From the NCBI GenBank assembly GCA_030849465.1, contig JARVLF010000013.1, positions 248,001 through 312,000 of the forward strand: a stretch of 64,000 bases of DNA, given 5' to 3'. Below, piece by piece: positions 10,845-21,676 of the stretch (its first letter is position 1; each line of letters starts with the position of its first letter). A model generated the notes under the pieces. That model had not been told where the DNA came from. It made no database searches and worked only from the letters and a program-made list of their open reading frames with translations. A program made the translations under genes and the position numbers. Source of the stretch: Moesziomyces globuligerus (taxonomy: Eukaryota; Basidiomycota; Ustilaginomycetes; Ustilaginales; Ustilaginaceae).

Positions 10845-12738
10845 ATGGCTGTCACAGCGCATCAGCACGGCGACAGCGCTCATGCACCGCACCACCACCG
10901 CAAGCTGAGCGACAGGCTCGAAGCGCGAGGAGAAGCCGATGGCGCCGACTCTCCCTCCTCCTCTCGCAGCTCCTCGTCGCAGGATGAGCAGGAGCCGCCA
11001 CGGCCGAACGGCGACGCACGTGCAAAAGACGCGGCGTTCGGGTACGACATCAAGCTCGACTGTCGGTCTGCCGACCCAGCTGCGGACTCGCAGACGCTGC
11101 CTCCTGAGGAGCTGCCTGCGCACTGGGTGCCTACCGTCGTCTCGCAGCTCAACCGCGCCACTTCGTCCGCCCTTGGCCAGCTGACTTCGTCCGGCTCCAC
11201 GCCCCGACGCAACTCGGCCTCTGACCGCAGCGATGCCGCAAAGGCGAAGGACGACGAGGAGAACGAACAGCACATGCTTCCGCGCCTGACGTTCTGCAAT
11301 CCGTGGGACAAGAGCTTCCGCAAGCCGGGCATCAAGGAGATCCTCAACGGCGGCCTCAAGTGGGGATTGCCAGACAGCTATACCGAAGGCTCGGGCCGCG
11401 GCTCGGTGCGCTCGTCCGGTTTCAAGTCCGAGAAGAAGGTCAAGAGGCAGCTGGCGCTCGCCACCCAGCAGGACGCAGAGCTCTTCGAGGGCTGGGACCA
11501 TGTCGACGTCGTCACGCCGCAGTGGGGGTGGCCATCGTCGACGCTCCAGCGCGAGGTGGATGAGCTCCGCCCTGCCGACCTACCAGGACCGGACGATGGT
11601 GGCGAGGCCGACTTCAAGGCCAAGGAGCGCTCGCTCGATGAGTGGTGCGATCCGAACGATCCCGAGCGCGCAGGTGCTCGAGTCACCTGGCTCGGGCATG
11701 CGAGCACGCTGCTTCAGCTCCCGCCGCTCGGTGCGGCCCACGCCGGCGAGGGCAGAGAGGACGTCTCTCGGCGGTCGATCAACATCCTTTTTGATCCCAT
11801 CTTTTCCGAGCGTTGTTCGCCGTCGCAGTCGGCGGGGCCACAGCGCTTCACGCGCGCGCCGTGCACGGTGGACGAGCTGCCGCCGATCGACGTAGTGATC
11901 ATTTCGCACTCGCACTACGACCATCTGGACTACCACACCTTCCGGCAGCTGCGACACGTGCGCGGCGGGCGCATCCATGCCATCGTCCCGCTCGGCGTCA
12001 AGGACAAGCTCACCGGCCTCGGTGGATTTGGCTGGCACAAGGATCAGGTGAGCGAGCTCGACTGGTGGGATCATGCCGAGCTCAGCGTGCCTGGTGGTCA
12101 AGGCAAGCTCAAGGTGACGTGTACGCCAGCGCAGCACGGCAGCGGGCGGGCGGGGTGCGGGGGATAAGGACTCGAGTCTGTGGGCGAGTTGGGTGGTCGA
12201 ATCGACGACGTCGCACGGGCGCTTCAGTGCGTTCTTCGCCGGAGATACGGGTCTCAAGTACCACCACGACAGCGTGCAGAAGCGCGCCAAATATCCTGCG
12301 TGTCCTGCCTTTGACGAGATCGCGCGCAAGTTGGGGCCGTGGGATCTGCTGCTGCTTCCGATCTCGGTGGGGAGCAGTCTGAGCTACTTCCGGTCCTGGG
12401 ATCCGTTCCCGCGTGCCTTTTCGCCCTTCCCTAGAGTCTCGGGGACGCTGACGTCGAGCATCCACATGGATCCACACGACGCTGTCGAGTGCCACACCAT
12501 CTTTGCAAAGCACAACCGCCGCAGCATGGTCAGCCTCGCCGTGCACTACGGCACGTTTGTCCGCAACGAACACCAGACGAGCGCCGACGTACGCGACCTC
12601 CGCCAGGCCTGCACCATGCACCAGCTCAAATTCACCCGCCTCCGCGACGAGACGACGCTGCTGCGCTCGCCTCCGCAAGAGGACGTCTTCCTCGTAGCTG
12701 ACCAGGGCAAGACCGTCTGGCTTCCCATCCACTCGTAA
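10845..12738 (+). CDS. NAPE-PLD-type metallo-beta-lactamase hydrolase, with an apparent frameshift
   Basis: Two overlapping frames together encode an N-acyl-phosphatidylethanolamine phospholipase D-like enzyme (Fmp30/NAPEPLD family). The first frame (10845 to a stop at 12165-12167) carries VTWLGHAST, INILFDPIFSERCSPSQ, the metal motif SHSHYDH and TPAQH. The second (through 12738) carries SLWASWVVES, FFAGDTG and AVHYGTF, that is, the remaining metal-binding Asp and His. The two frames differ by one base, and the shift falls in or near a run of five G at 12159-12163. No GT-AG intron of usable size restores the frame without removing the TPAQH ligand. With the shift repaired the length would be about 630 aa. 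All ligands survive, so this is either a sequence error or a very recent mutation. The N-terminal 120 residues are low-complexity. Confidence 0.82.
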
Positions 12739-12825
12739 ACCCGGGATAACATCGCGAAAAGCGAAAAGCGAAAAGAGACGTGCGTGTATTGTGTGCGAAT
12801 GGCAAGCAAAAACCAAGGTGCGGGA

Positions 12826-13822
12826 TCAGATGTTCTTGTTCTTGTGGGCGGTGGAGCCGATGCGGTGAATCTGGAAGATACGACCGACCAGCCAGTCCTT
12901 GATGCGGGTGGGTAGGTAGTAGGAGATCCAGACGGTGAGGCTCTTCTTGCCCGTGAAGAGGTAGGCGCCCGGGTTCCTAGCTGCGACCCACTTGCGGACG
13001 TTCCTAGCAAAGGTCTCGCTCGGCGTGGGTTCGCCCTGCTGGCTGAACTCGGCTCGGAACTTGACGAGGTCTTCGACGTGCTTGTAGAGCGAGTCGGCGG
13101 GGAGGTAGCCGAGGTCATCCGGATCGTCGCTGCGAGGCGCCGAGGCGAGGTTCTTCTGGGTGTTGTCTGCGATCGACGACTTGATGGCGCCGGGAGCGAC
13201 GACGACGACCTTGATGCCGAAGCCGGCGAGCTCCAGACGCAGCGTATCGGACAGCGCGTGGACGGCCGACTTGGACGCCGAGTAAGTTGCGCCGAAAGGC
13301 ATGCAGGCGATCGCCGCCACGGAGCCGATGTTGACCACCACGCCCGAGCGACGGCGAATCATCGAAGGCACCGCTGCCTGCGTCACTGCGATCAAACCGA
13401 AGAACTGCGCCACCCAAGCAGCACAGCGTCAGAATCAACCATGCGCACAGATAGAGGGGAGGGGGTGAAGAGCTTACATTTGCATCGAACGTCTTTCGGA
13501 TGTTGTCGATGGGGGTCTCGATGAGGGGGCCAACGGCGAGGTTGACGCCGGCGTTGTTGATCAGGATATCGATGCGGTCCTTGGTGCAGGCCCTGATGTC
13601 GTCGAATGCGCGCTGGATGGACTTCGAGTCGGTCACGTCGAGCTGGACGCGCTCGATCGTAGCCGGCAGCTCGCGAAGCGACTCGAGGTTGCGGGCGGTC
13701 GCAAAGACGCGGTAGTCGCTCTGGGCGGCGAACTCGATGGCCATCGAGCGGCCCAGACCGGAGGAGCAGCCGGTGATCACCACGACCTTGCGTGGATCGT
13801 TTGCGGTGATGAGTTCAGCCAT
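12826..13822 (-). CDS. AYR1: Short-chain dehydrogenase/reductase, Ayr1-like; two exons
   Basis: Exon 1 is 13822-13478 and exon 2 is 13404-12826. They are separated by a 73-nt intron (13405-13477) with a GTAAGC donor and a GCAG acceptor, in phase 0, giving 307 aa. The cofactor motif TGCSSGLG, the NNAG motif and the catalytic YSASK define a classical SDR. The set, together with a C-terminal hydrophobic/aromatic segment (WISYYLPTRI), resembles Ayr1, the NADPH-dependent 1-acyl-dihydroxyacetone-phosphate reductase of ER and lipid droplets that makes lysophosphatidate. Substrate assignment is from family resemblance only. The gene is divergent from the sirtuin gene at 14192 and converges on the NAPE-PLD-like gene, another lipid-linked enzyme. 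Confidence 0.88.
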
Positions 13823-14191
13823 GACGAAGATGCTGATGCCGATGAGATGGTGGGCAGGAAGGTGGAGCTGCGCTTCTTGGTGGGGGGGCTTGCATGTGCT
13901 TGTGCTCCATGTGGCGCTCAAGCGGCGGTCCGGGCTCGGCTTTGAGGTGAAACTGTGGGGACCGGAGCGGAGCAAGTGAAATGTGAATCTTCCGGAATTC
14001 ACAGATTCAACTGCATCCCCACCAAATCCACATTTTCACACCCAAACCAAGAGCCGCATCCAAAAAAGAATATTCAAATATTCAAAAAAAATGACGACGC
14101 CGAAAATCACCGCAAATTCGCTTCCCCGCACCTCCACAAGGCGGCCTCTCTCTCTCTCCTTCTTCGCCACCACACTCTCAACGACATCATC

Positions 14192-15487
14192 ATGCCGGAC
14201 AACGACAACAGCCGCGGCAGCAGCCGCGGCAGCAGCAGTGGCAGCGGAAGCAGCAACAGCAGCGAGGGTGGTGAAGAGCGTCTCTCCTCTTCTTCTGCTG
14301 CAAATGCGTTCTTCCCCGCGCCGCACGGTGCGTCGCTCAATGGTGTGGCTGCGCTGCTCGCCCAACCCTCGACGCGCAACGTCGTAGTGCTCGCCGGAGC
14401 CGGCATCTCGACGTCGGCCTCACCGCCCATCCCCGACTTTCGCACGCCAGGGACCGGCCTCTACTCGAACCTGGCGCAGTACAACCTGCCGTACGCCGAG
14501 GCGATCTTCGACATTGGCTACTTCCAGCGGACGCCCGAACCGTTCTTCACGCTGGCCAAGCACCTGTATCCTGGCAACTTCAAGCCGGCGCTCGCGCACT
14601 ACTTTTTGGCGCAGCTGCAGCGTCGCGGCAAGCTGCTGCGCGTCTTTACGCAGAACGTCGATACGCTCGAGCGCATCGCCGGCGTCGACGGCGACAAGAT
14701 CGTAGAGGCGCACGGCAGCTTTGCCACATCGACGTGCATCGTCTGCCGCCACCGAGTCGACCCGGATTGGATCCGGGCCAAGGTGGAGAGCGGCGAGGTG
14801 GCTAGATGTCCGCGGCCGCAGTGCAGCAAGAGGGGCAAGCAGCGTGGATTGGTGAAGCCGGATATCGTGTTTTTCGGCGAGTCGTTGCCGTCGAGGTTCT
14901 TCCGGTGCATTCCGGATCTCAAGCGCGCGGATCTGCTCATCGTCATGGGCACCTCGTTACAGGTTCAGCCGTTCGCTTCGCTCATCGACGCGGTGCCGGA
15001 GAGCTGCCCGAGGGTGCTGCTCAACCTGGAGCGCGTCGGCGAGATCGCCAGCTCCGACGGATACGAGGGCGGCGGAATGGGCGCCAGCATGTATGCAGAG
15101 ACAGGCTTCGACTTTGACGGCCTCGCGTACGGTGGCAGGACGCGCACGCGCGACGTCTTCTGGCAGGGTAAAGCCGACGACGCCGTAGCCGAACTCACCA
15201 GACTCATCGGCCAGGACTGGCACGACGAGTTGCACACGCTCAAGCGCGACGGCTACGAGAGCCTCGATAACGGCAAGCCCAAGTCCAAATCCGAGCCTCA
15301 GCCACCGCCAGCCAAGGAGACATCAAGAAAATCGCAGCCCGAGGCCAAACAGGAGCCGGAGTCGAAAGGCAAATCCAACAGCGATGCTACGGACATCGAC
15401 AAGCTCGCCACCGAGTTCGAAGCCAAGACCAATGTGCAGTCCGACGCAGATCCGCCTGCGCGCCCAAAGGATACAGCGCCAGAGTAA
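14192..15487 (+). CDS. HST2: Sir2-family NAD-dependent protein deacetylase, Hst2/SIRT2-like
   Basis: The 431-aa product is a class I sirtuin. Motifs are in order: GAGIS at 69-73 with IPDFRTPGTGLY, TQNVD at 153-157, the catalytic HG at 174-175, zinc ligands CIVC at 182-185 and CPRPQC shortly after, then KPDIVFFGE and GTSLQVQPFA. The IPDFR-PGTGLY and YAEAIFDIGYF signatures point to the Hst2/SIRT2 subgroup, which is mainly cytoplasmic. A Ser/Gly-rich N-terminal leader of about 50 residues and a charged Lys/Pro/Glu-rich tail of about 90 residues flank the catalytic core. The ATG at 14192 is preferred over upstream in-frame codons because those lie in AT-rich leader sequence. The gene has no intron. 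Confidence 0.94.
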   Translation: MPDNDNSRGSSRGSSSGSGSSNSSEGGEERLSSSSAANAFFPAPHGASLNGVAALLAQPSTRNVVVLAGAGISTSASPPIPDFRTPGTGLYSNLAQYNLPYAEAIFDIGYFQRTPEPFFTLAKHLYPGNFKPALAHYFLAQLQRRGKLLRVFTQNVDTLERIAGVDGDKIVEAHGSFATSTCIVCRHRVDPDWIRAKVESGEVARCPRPQCSKRGKQRGLVKPDIVFFGESLPSRFFRCIPDLKRADLLIVMGTSLQVQPFASLIDAVPESCPRVLLNLERVGEIASSDGYEGGGMGASMYAETGFDFDGLAYGGRTRTRDVFWQGKADDAVAELTRLIGQDWHDELHTLKRDGYESLDNGKPKSKSEPQPPPAKETSRKSQPEAKQEPESKGKSNSDATDIDKLATEFEAKTNVQSDADPPARPKDTAPE

Positions 15488-15604
15488 GCTGCAACGGGAA
15501 AGGAACAGTACACAAAAACACAAGTGCATGTGCGTGTCATCGTGGATCCCTCGATAGAGCAGGGGGTATATTGAGATACGAGCTTGACGCTAGACGGTGA
15601 AAGG

Positions 15605-16480
15605 CTAGAGTGGCGCGGGAGGCTGCGCTGGCACTAGCGCTGGGGCCGCTGCAGCTGCGGCGGCGAACGAGGGCGGAGTCAGGCTGCCGACGTTGGCCGC
15701 GTGCTGATGTGTAGGGTCCTGCTGCGCAGTCTGGGTGTGATGCGGATTGTAGATTGCCGAACCGCCTCTGGCCGACCTCGCTTCGCCCCTTCCTCTTGCG
15801 CCTCCTCTTCCCCTGCCCCTTCCACCTGACCTGGGCGGAGGTCTCTCTGGCAAAACGCCATCCGCCCTCTCCTCTTGCCTGAGTCTGTCGAAGAGCATGG
15901 CTTGAACCTCGTCCTTTGTCGGGCTGGGCGACATCCTCGTCGCTGGCCACGTGAGCACGTGATGGAAGCCTTCCTCGAACGATGCCTTTTGGTACATCCT
16001 CAAGAAATGCGGTAGGATGCCCAACGCCTGCTCGGGCGTTTCGATCGTCTCGTGTCCCGTGCGTAGCCTCAAGCGCGTCTCGGCAGCGTCGATCGAGATG
16101 GTCAGCGTCAGCGAGATCGTCACCACCCTCCGCCCGCGCGCCGCCTCGGTGGTGCCAGCGCCGGCGTCGGTGAGCTCGCGCGCGAGCTCGAGCCAGGTCC
16201 GGCGCTGCTTGGCATCGATGTTGGTGCGGTCGATCACCACATTGTGTCCGGCGAGCAGCGCAGTGCGCGCAGCGTAGACGACGGCGTGTCTGTCGCCGAG
16301 CTCGTCCTGATTGCACCGACGCCAGTCGGCAAAGTGGTCGACGAGCGCGCGCGCAAAGGTCGACTTGCCGCTCCCGATCAGCCCGGACAGCACCAGAAGG
16401 TACTGCTCACCCGCACCATCATCGAGACCAACAGAAGCCGAGGCTGATATGGGAGCAGAGAGAGCCGATGTGGGTTCCAT
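15605..16480 (-). CDS. PNK-like P-loop kinase with RGG-rich tail
   Basis: The 291-aa product has a Walker A motif GLIGSGKSTF near residue 35, a CNQDELG segment, NVVIDRTNID and a late EEGFHHVLTW. These align in order with the kinase half of polynucleotide kinase/phosphatase (PNKP: G-GKST, VNRDTLG, IDNTNPD, EGF). No phosphatase domain is present. After about residue 205 the chain becomes a GAR/RGG box of repeated RGRGG units followed by an Ala/Pro-rich end. The likely activity is 5'-phosphorylation of nucleic acid; the exact substrate is unknown. The RGG box suggests RNA binding and is a typical arginine-methylation target. The start at 16480 gives MEPTSA just before the domain. Confidence 0.78.
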   Translation of the reverse strand: MEPTSALSAPISASASVGLDDGAGEQYLLVLSGLIGSGKSTFARALVDHFADWRRCNQDELGDRHAVVYAARTALLAGHNVVIDRTNIDAKQRRTWLELARELTDAGAGTTEAARGRRVVTISLTLTISIDAAETRLRLRTGHETIETPEQALGILPHFLRMYQKASFEEGFHHVLTWPATRMSPSPTKDEVQAMLFDRLRQEERADGVLPERPPPRSGGRGRGRGGARGRGEARSARGGSAIYNPHHTQTAQQDPTHQHAANVGSLTPPSFAAAAAAAPALVPAQPPAPL

Positions 16481-16904
16481 CCTGTCGGTCCTGTCGGAAA
16501 CGTCGATGGCGCCGAGTGAGCGCGCTAGAGAGAGATGGAGAGCGAGGTGATGGATGCAGCCTCGAAGGGTCCAGCATGCCAGGCCCACTCTTGACTTCTT
16601 CCAAATTTCCGTCTTTCCTGTCCGCGGACCAAAATCTCGCGAAAATCCGCAAGAATGTTAGACTATACATCGAAAGGCACGTGACGCGAAGCTTTCTTCG
16701 CTTTGCAGGCACCGTCTGCCGCCATCTTTTGCGCCGTCCTCATCCATCTTGCTGACCTGCACTCTGCACCCCTTCCTCCCGCAATTCGTCGCAACGGCAC
16801 AGACAACGGTCTGGATCCATAACCTCGCCTCACTGGTGCCCACACGACTCCTCTCCGCAACCGCATCCAACCCGCCGTCACCTGTCCACGATCTAATCAG
16901 CACA

Positions 16905-17648
16905 ATGTCGGCCGCGTTCGGATCGTGCTCGATACGCACTGCGGCGTCGTCTTCGACGTCGCGCAGCGCCTCGTCCTCGCTTATCTCCTCGCACGGTGGC
17001 GCGCGCGCGTTCTCGGCATCGGCAAGCGCCGCCGCCAAGCCGCGCAAGCAGCGCAACGCCAACGATCCGATGGCGCTGCGCAAGATGGGCAAGTTCAACT
17101 ACGACGACGTGCCGACGCTGGGCCACCTGATCCTGCAGCGCAAGCGCGAGACGCTGCAGCTGCTGCGCACCGTCGAGTTCGAGATCCCCAAGCTCGCTGC
17201 GTTCCGCCAGACGTACAAGCCGCCGACGGCGCAGCAGTGCGTCCAGTATCGCTTCCAGCACTTCCAGGGCGAAAAGCACCCGGCCTCGCGCAAGGTCGTG
17301 CTCACCGTCAGCGTCGATGCGCTCGTCAAGGCCGGCTCGGTCAAGGACGACAAGTCGCGCCACAAGCTCCTCCTCCTGGCCGGGAGCAGGTTCCACCCCA
17401 AGGCTCCCGCCAACCCGCACGAGGGCGAGATCAAGATCTCGTGCGAACTCTTCCCCAACGAGAGGCAGAACATGAAGTGGTGCTCGGATACCCTCGACAA
17501 GCTCATCCAAGAGGCCAACGTCAGGACGCCAGAGGTGGACGCGCTGCCCTTGGATCCAAGGCACAGCCTCATCCGTCAGGACAAGAAGCGCCACTACCTG
17601 CGCGCTGACCGCCCCACGCTCAAGGACTTCCCTAGGGACTGGCTTTGA
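16905..17648 (+). CDS. RSM24: Mitochondrial small-subunit ribosomal protein mS35 (Rsm24)
   Basis: The 247-aa product starts MSAAFGSCSIRTAASSSTSR, an Arg/Ser/Ala-rich mitochondrial presequence, with ARAFSASAS as a likely processing site near residue 36. The mature part contains MGKFNYDDVPTLGHLILQ and a KISCELFPNERQNMKWCSDT segment, characteristic of mS35/Rsm24, a fungal/animal-specific protein of the mitoribosome small subunit. Length is slightly shorter than that of yeast Rsm24. The gene is intron-free and divergent from the P-loop kinase gene, with a 424-bp shared upstream region. A second mitoribosomal small-subunit gene (mS29) lies at 29577. Confidence 0.85.
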   Translation: MSAAFGSCSIRTAASSSTSRSASSSLISSHGGARAFSASASAAAKPRKQRNANDPMALRKMGKFNYDDVPTLGHLILQRKRETLQLLRTVEFEIPKLAAFRQTYKPPTAQQCVQYRFQHFQGEKHPASRKVVLTVSVDALVKAGSVKDDKSRHKLLLLAGSRFHPKAPANPHEGEIKISCELFPNERQNMKWCSDTLDKLIQEANVRTPEVDALPLDPRHSLIRQDKKRHYLRADRPTLKDFPRDWL

Positions 17649-19275
17649 CTCATGTAGAAACTACCACTTCAATGCGTTCCGCTCTGGTTCGACGGCTGGC
17701 TACTGTAGCGCATTTCACACCGTGCGTGGGCTGCACGAGGTCGATGGCTCGTCAGACTCGGGATGGAGGACATCGGAAATCGGCTTGAGGCGATCCCCGA
17801 TACTTCAGATCACACAGGCTGTTAGGTCGTAAGTGCTGGTGCCATCGAAAAATCAACGCGATCTGATTGGACGCAGATAAAACTGTCAGCGAGCGATATG
17901 AATCGTTGCCAACCGGCTGCCTTCTTTGGATTGCATTGCTTTGGCAACCACTCTTTTCCCGTCCTGTGCCGCTTGCTTCGTCTTGAGCTCAACCGCACAC
18001 GCCACGCTGTTCCAAGTTGCATGGCTATCATCGCAACTCTGCGCACACTCCACAGCTGCCATGTCAGCCGGACTTATCCCGGTCGCAGTGTGCAGGAGCC
18101 GAGTCGAGTCGAGCTTATATATGGCTGCAGCCGGCGGACGGTGGGGAGAGCGCGTCAAGGCGGAGGTTGAAAGCGCAACCTCTTATCAGAGTGCAGAGCC
18201 AGAGCCAGCCGGCGCGCTGGGCGACGTCGAGTTGCGCCCGCCTCGTCTCGGCAACGTTGCGCTTATCTCTGCATCGCCGGTCCCACGCGGACGCCATGTG
18301 CTTGCGCTTGCGAGAGCCCTTGCGCGAACCCTGGATTCCATCACGCTTCCATCTGCCTCTCACGAGGCGAACGGCCAGCCACGCGCCTTATCTCTCCAGC
18401 CCCATGACTCGACGTCGCTGTCCGCTTCAGGAACACCTCGCCTGTGTCACGACGGACAAAGACCATCAGGCCGCGACTCGGCAGCCAGGCCCATGCTCCA
18501 CGCCTTTGGATGGTGTGACTGATAAGACCGTTCGCCATTCGTCCCCGCACACTCGTTGCCCGACTCGTCCAGTGCGTGTTGAGATCCCAGAGACTCACCG
18601 CTCGTGTCGACACGCATTGCAAGCGCAGCACGGTGATCATCTCCGCGCGCAGATGAATACACAACTATCATAGGAGCGTGCCAACATGTGCAAGTGCGGC
18701 AGATGCAGGTACGGCTCCAAGCCACCAAGAGATAACGACGCGAGTCGCTCGTGCATCTCCCGCCCTTGTTGCTCGAACCCAGTCTCGTCTCGTCCAACTC
18801 GGTCACCGCATCCTATACATCGGTTCCAAACTCCAAGCCGCTTGCTCGTTGCTCTGCCCCTCCTTCTCCCCCCGTGCAGGCGATCGTGAAAAGGTGCGGA
18901 CCCTAGCCGTGCTTGGTCCGGCCACCATGCTGCGACCTTCGCTCCGGCTTGGCAGCGCCTCGCCTAAGGCTGGTCCTTCCGAGCTGACCCGCCGACTCGC
19001 AGCATCTCACCATCTCGCTCCTCTTTGAGCACAGGATGCGTGGCAGGTATCTGTCAGCCGAAGTCGCCAAGATCAGCCCGCTGCACTTGGCGGCTAGATG
19101 GCGTGCAGCTTGGCGGAGCGATCGACTGAGCTAAGATGAGATGATCCCAGCCAGAGGCACTGCTCCCAGTGTCGTGTCGACGTCTCGACGTGCGTGATCC
19201 GAACAGTTCCTATCGCGTTGGCCGCGGTTGCGTCCCAAGCAAGCCCGCTTGATGCATGCATCGGAGCCCCAATCC

Positions 19276-19325
19276 CCCTCCGTGCCCTCCGTGCCCTCCG
19301 TGCCCTCCGTGCCCTCCGTGCCCTC
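19276..19325. repeat. 9-bp tandem repeat (ccctccgtg), about five copies
   Basis: About five near-perfect copies of ccctccgtg sit in the leader region of the ammonium transporter gene, between the GATA-rich part and the TATA elements. It is a simple tandem repeat with no evident coding role. Confidence 0.85.
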
Positions 19326-19589
19326 TGCCCATCTTTCCGCCAAAGGCGCGCTGTCCGAGTCTTCTCGTGGTGCCTCTCGTCGCCGCTGTCCGCAGATCTC
19401 GCTTGATTAGATACCTTGCTGCTCCGTTCCTGGACAGCTCGATGCCGACGCTGACCAGCCAGCCAGTCCCTTTCCCCCGTCTCGGTGCGCGCGGCAATCA
19501 CGCTCCCAGTCCCGGTCCTCATCTTACCCACGCCACTGTCACGCCACGGCCACGGCCACTTCCCGCCGCGCTCATTTCCATAAGAGGCG

Positions 19590-19597
19590 TATATAAG
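19590..19597 (+). promoter_or_regulatory. TATA-like element upstream of the ammonium transporter
   Basis: TATATAAG lies about 255 bp before the ATG. A second TATAAG at 19728-19733 lies about 120 bp before it. Either could set the start of transcription. Confidence 0.45.
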
Positions 19598-19852
19598 CCT
19601 GGCGCCCCCCACCCCGCGTTGTCCCCATCCGAAGCATCCCACCCTACGCAACGTGCCACTCCGCCCCGCCCCACCCTGACCATTCGGTCTGGTTCTCGCA
19701 CCCACATACCCAGCCCGGCTTTGCCCTTATAAGAGCCACTCGCGCTCCGGCCCGGCTTTTCCTCCTCCCCAACTCTCCCTCCTTGCTGACGTTGGCGTGG
19801 TTCGGTCCTCGAAGATCGACGCAACAGCACTCGGTGCCCCTGCAGAGCCAAG

Positions 19853-21411
19853 ATGGTCAACGCAACCAACATGGCGGATGGCAACATCCTCACCAACGCC
19901 GTCGTGGCCGGCGAGCCGACGGACATCATCTACAACCTCGGCAACATGGCGTGGATCATTGTCTCGACCGCGCTCGTCTTTATCATGATCCCCGGTGTCG
20001 GCTTCTTCTATTCGGGCCTGCTGCGCAAGAAGTCGGCGCTCTCGATGCTGTGGATGTCCATGTGCCTCATGGCCGTCGTCACCTTTGAGTGGTTCTTCTG
20101 GGGCTTCTCGCTCGCCTTCTCGCCCACCTCGACAAACAAGTTTATCGGCGTAAGTTTCCCTCATCTCATCTCCGAAAGGGAACGATTTACTCTGGAATGT
20201 GGGCTGACCTGGCTGTGGATTCTTTCATCTTCTTGCAGAACCTGGACAACTTTGGTCTGATGGGTGTCGACATTGGGCCTTCGTCGGGAGGCACGGTGCT
20301 GCCGCAGCTGCTGTACTGCATCTACCAGATGATGTTTGCGGCGATCACGGTGGTCATCGCGTGCGGTGCGTTTGCGGACCGCGCGCGGCTGGGGCCCGTG
20401 ATGATCTTTGCCTTCTGCTGGACGACGATCGTCTACAACCCGATCGCCTACTGGACCTGGAACGTCGGTCTCGGCTGGAGCAACGTCATGGGCGGACTCG
20501 ACTTTGCCGGTGGCACGCCCGTGCACATCGCGTCCGGTACGGCGGCGCTGGCCATTTCGATCTTCCTCGGCAAGCGCAAGGGCTACGGTACGGAGCAGCT
20601 CGCCTACCGTCCGCACAATGTGGCCTACGTCATCCTCGGCACGGTCTTCCTGTGGTTTGGCTGGTTTGGCTTCAACGGCGGTTCGGCGCTGGGTGCCAAC
20701 CTGCGTGCGGTGCAGGCGATGATGGTGACGCAGGTCGCCGCCTCGACGGGCGCGCTCACCTGGATGTTCTGGGACTGGAGGCTGGAGCGCAAGTGGTCCG
20801 CCGTCGGCTTCTGCTCGGGAGCCATCTCGGGTCTCGTCGCCATCACGCCCGCCTCGGGTTACGTCGGCACGCCCGCCGCCGTCGCATTCGGCGTCGTCGG
20901 CGGCACCGCCTGCAACTTTGCTACGGGCCTCAAGAACCTGCTCGGCTACGACGATGCGCTCGACATCTTTGCGGCGCACGGCATTGGCGGCATGGTGGGC
21001 AACATCCTCACGGCCTTTTTCGCCGACAACCGCGTGGCCTCGTTCGACGGCTCGGCGCCCATCGCCGGTGGCTGGATCAACCACAACTGGATCCAGCTCG
21101 GCTACCAGCTCGCCGACTCGGCCTCGGGCTTCGGCTGGTCGTTTGTGCTCACCATGATCCTCCTCTTTGCCATCGACCGCATCCCCGGCTGCCACTTCCG
21201 CGCCTCGGACGACGACGAGTCGCTGGGCATCGATCTCGCCCAGATCGGAGAGGAGGTCTTCACCCTCCCCCTCCTCCACGACTTCCACAGGCCAGAGGAG
21301 GGCGCCGACGTCAGCCACGCACAGGGCTCGGTAGACGCAAAGTTCTCGCCCGCCAACAGCGAAAAGGACATCGAGGCCGCGCATCCCCCCTTGCCCGCCC
21401 AGGCTGCATAA
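19853..21411 (+). CDS. Ammonium transporter (Amt/Mep/Ump family); two exons
   Basis: Exon 1 is 19853-20149 and exon 2 is 20239-21411, with an 89-nt intron (GTAAGT donor, TTGCAG acceptor, phase 0), giving 489 aa. The family signature GVGFFYSGLLRKKS is near the N-terminus. The twin pore histidines are visible in GGTPVHIASG and FAAHGIGGMVGN. Eleven hydrophobic segments and a cytosolic C-terminal helix with SLGIDLAQIGEE match Amt/Mep proteins, which move ammonium across the plasma membrane and, in smuts, can also sense low ammonium for filamentation (U. maydis Ump1/Ump2). Which of the two paralogues this is cannot be told here. The GATA-rich upstream region fits nitrogen control. Confidence 0.95.
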
Positions 21412-21676
21412 ACTCGCCCCTCCCCCACATACCCCATTCCTCTCTTTATCCCTCTCCCACCATCCCGTGATTTTTGCCCCTGGTGATGTCTGATCGTAGG
21501 TCAGCTCGACAATTGAGCCATTGTTGAACACGTGTCTCGTCCGCGTCTTGTGTGATCACAGTCTGGCAGGGCTGGCGCCATCCGGCCGCGGGGGCGTGGG
21601 GAGATGGGGAGATACAAGTACATTTCTTGGCCTGCTGTCGTGCTGTCGTGCGACCTCGGCGGACGCGGGCTCGAGG

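Larger units (their letters stand above)
17649..19852 (+). promoter_or_regulatory. 2.2-kb gene-free region upstream of the ammonium transporter, rich in GATA sites
   Basis: I see no convincing gene or tRNA here. Seven matches to HGATAR (the AreA/Nit2 nitrogen-regulator consensus) lie within 860 bp on either strand: 17875-17880, 18182-18188, 18262-18268, 18387-18393, 18520-18526, 18665-18670 and 18730-18735. One further GATAAG with a non-consensus first base is at 18073-18078. Ammonium transporters are classic targets of GATA-type nitrogen regulators, so this fits an upstream regulatory region. A 9-bp tandem repeat lies at 19276-19325 and two TATA-like elements lie nearer the gene. Confidence 0.55.

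Noticed and set aside
12121..12190. A short intron to explain the frame change in the NAPE-PLD-like gene
   Set aside because: Available GT...AG pairs give introns far below the sizes seen elsewhere in this window, or would delete the TPAQH metal ligand. A 1-nt shift in a G run is simpler.
17926..18673. Overlapping open frames of about 200 codons upstream of the ammonium transporter
   Set aside because: They are composed of Ser/Arg/Ala-rich sequence without domains and overlap each other in different frames, in a region better explained as regulatory DNA.
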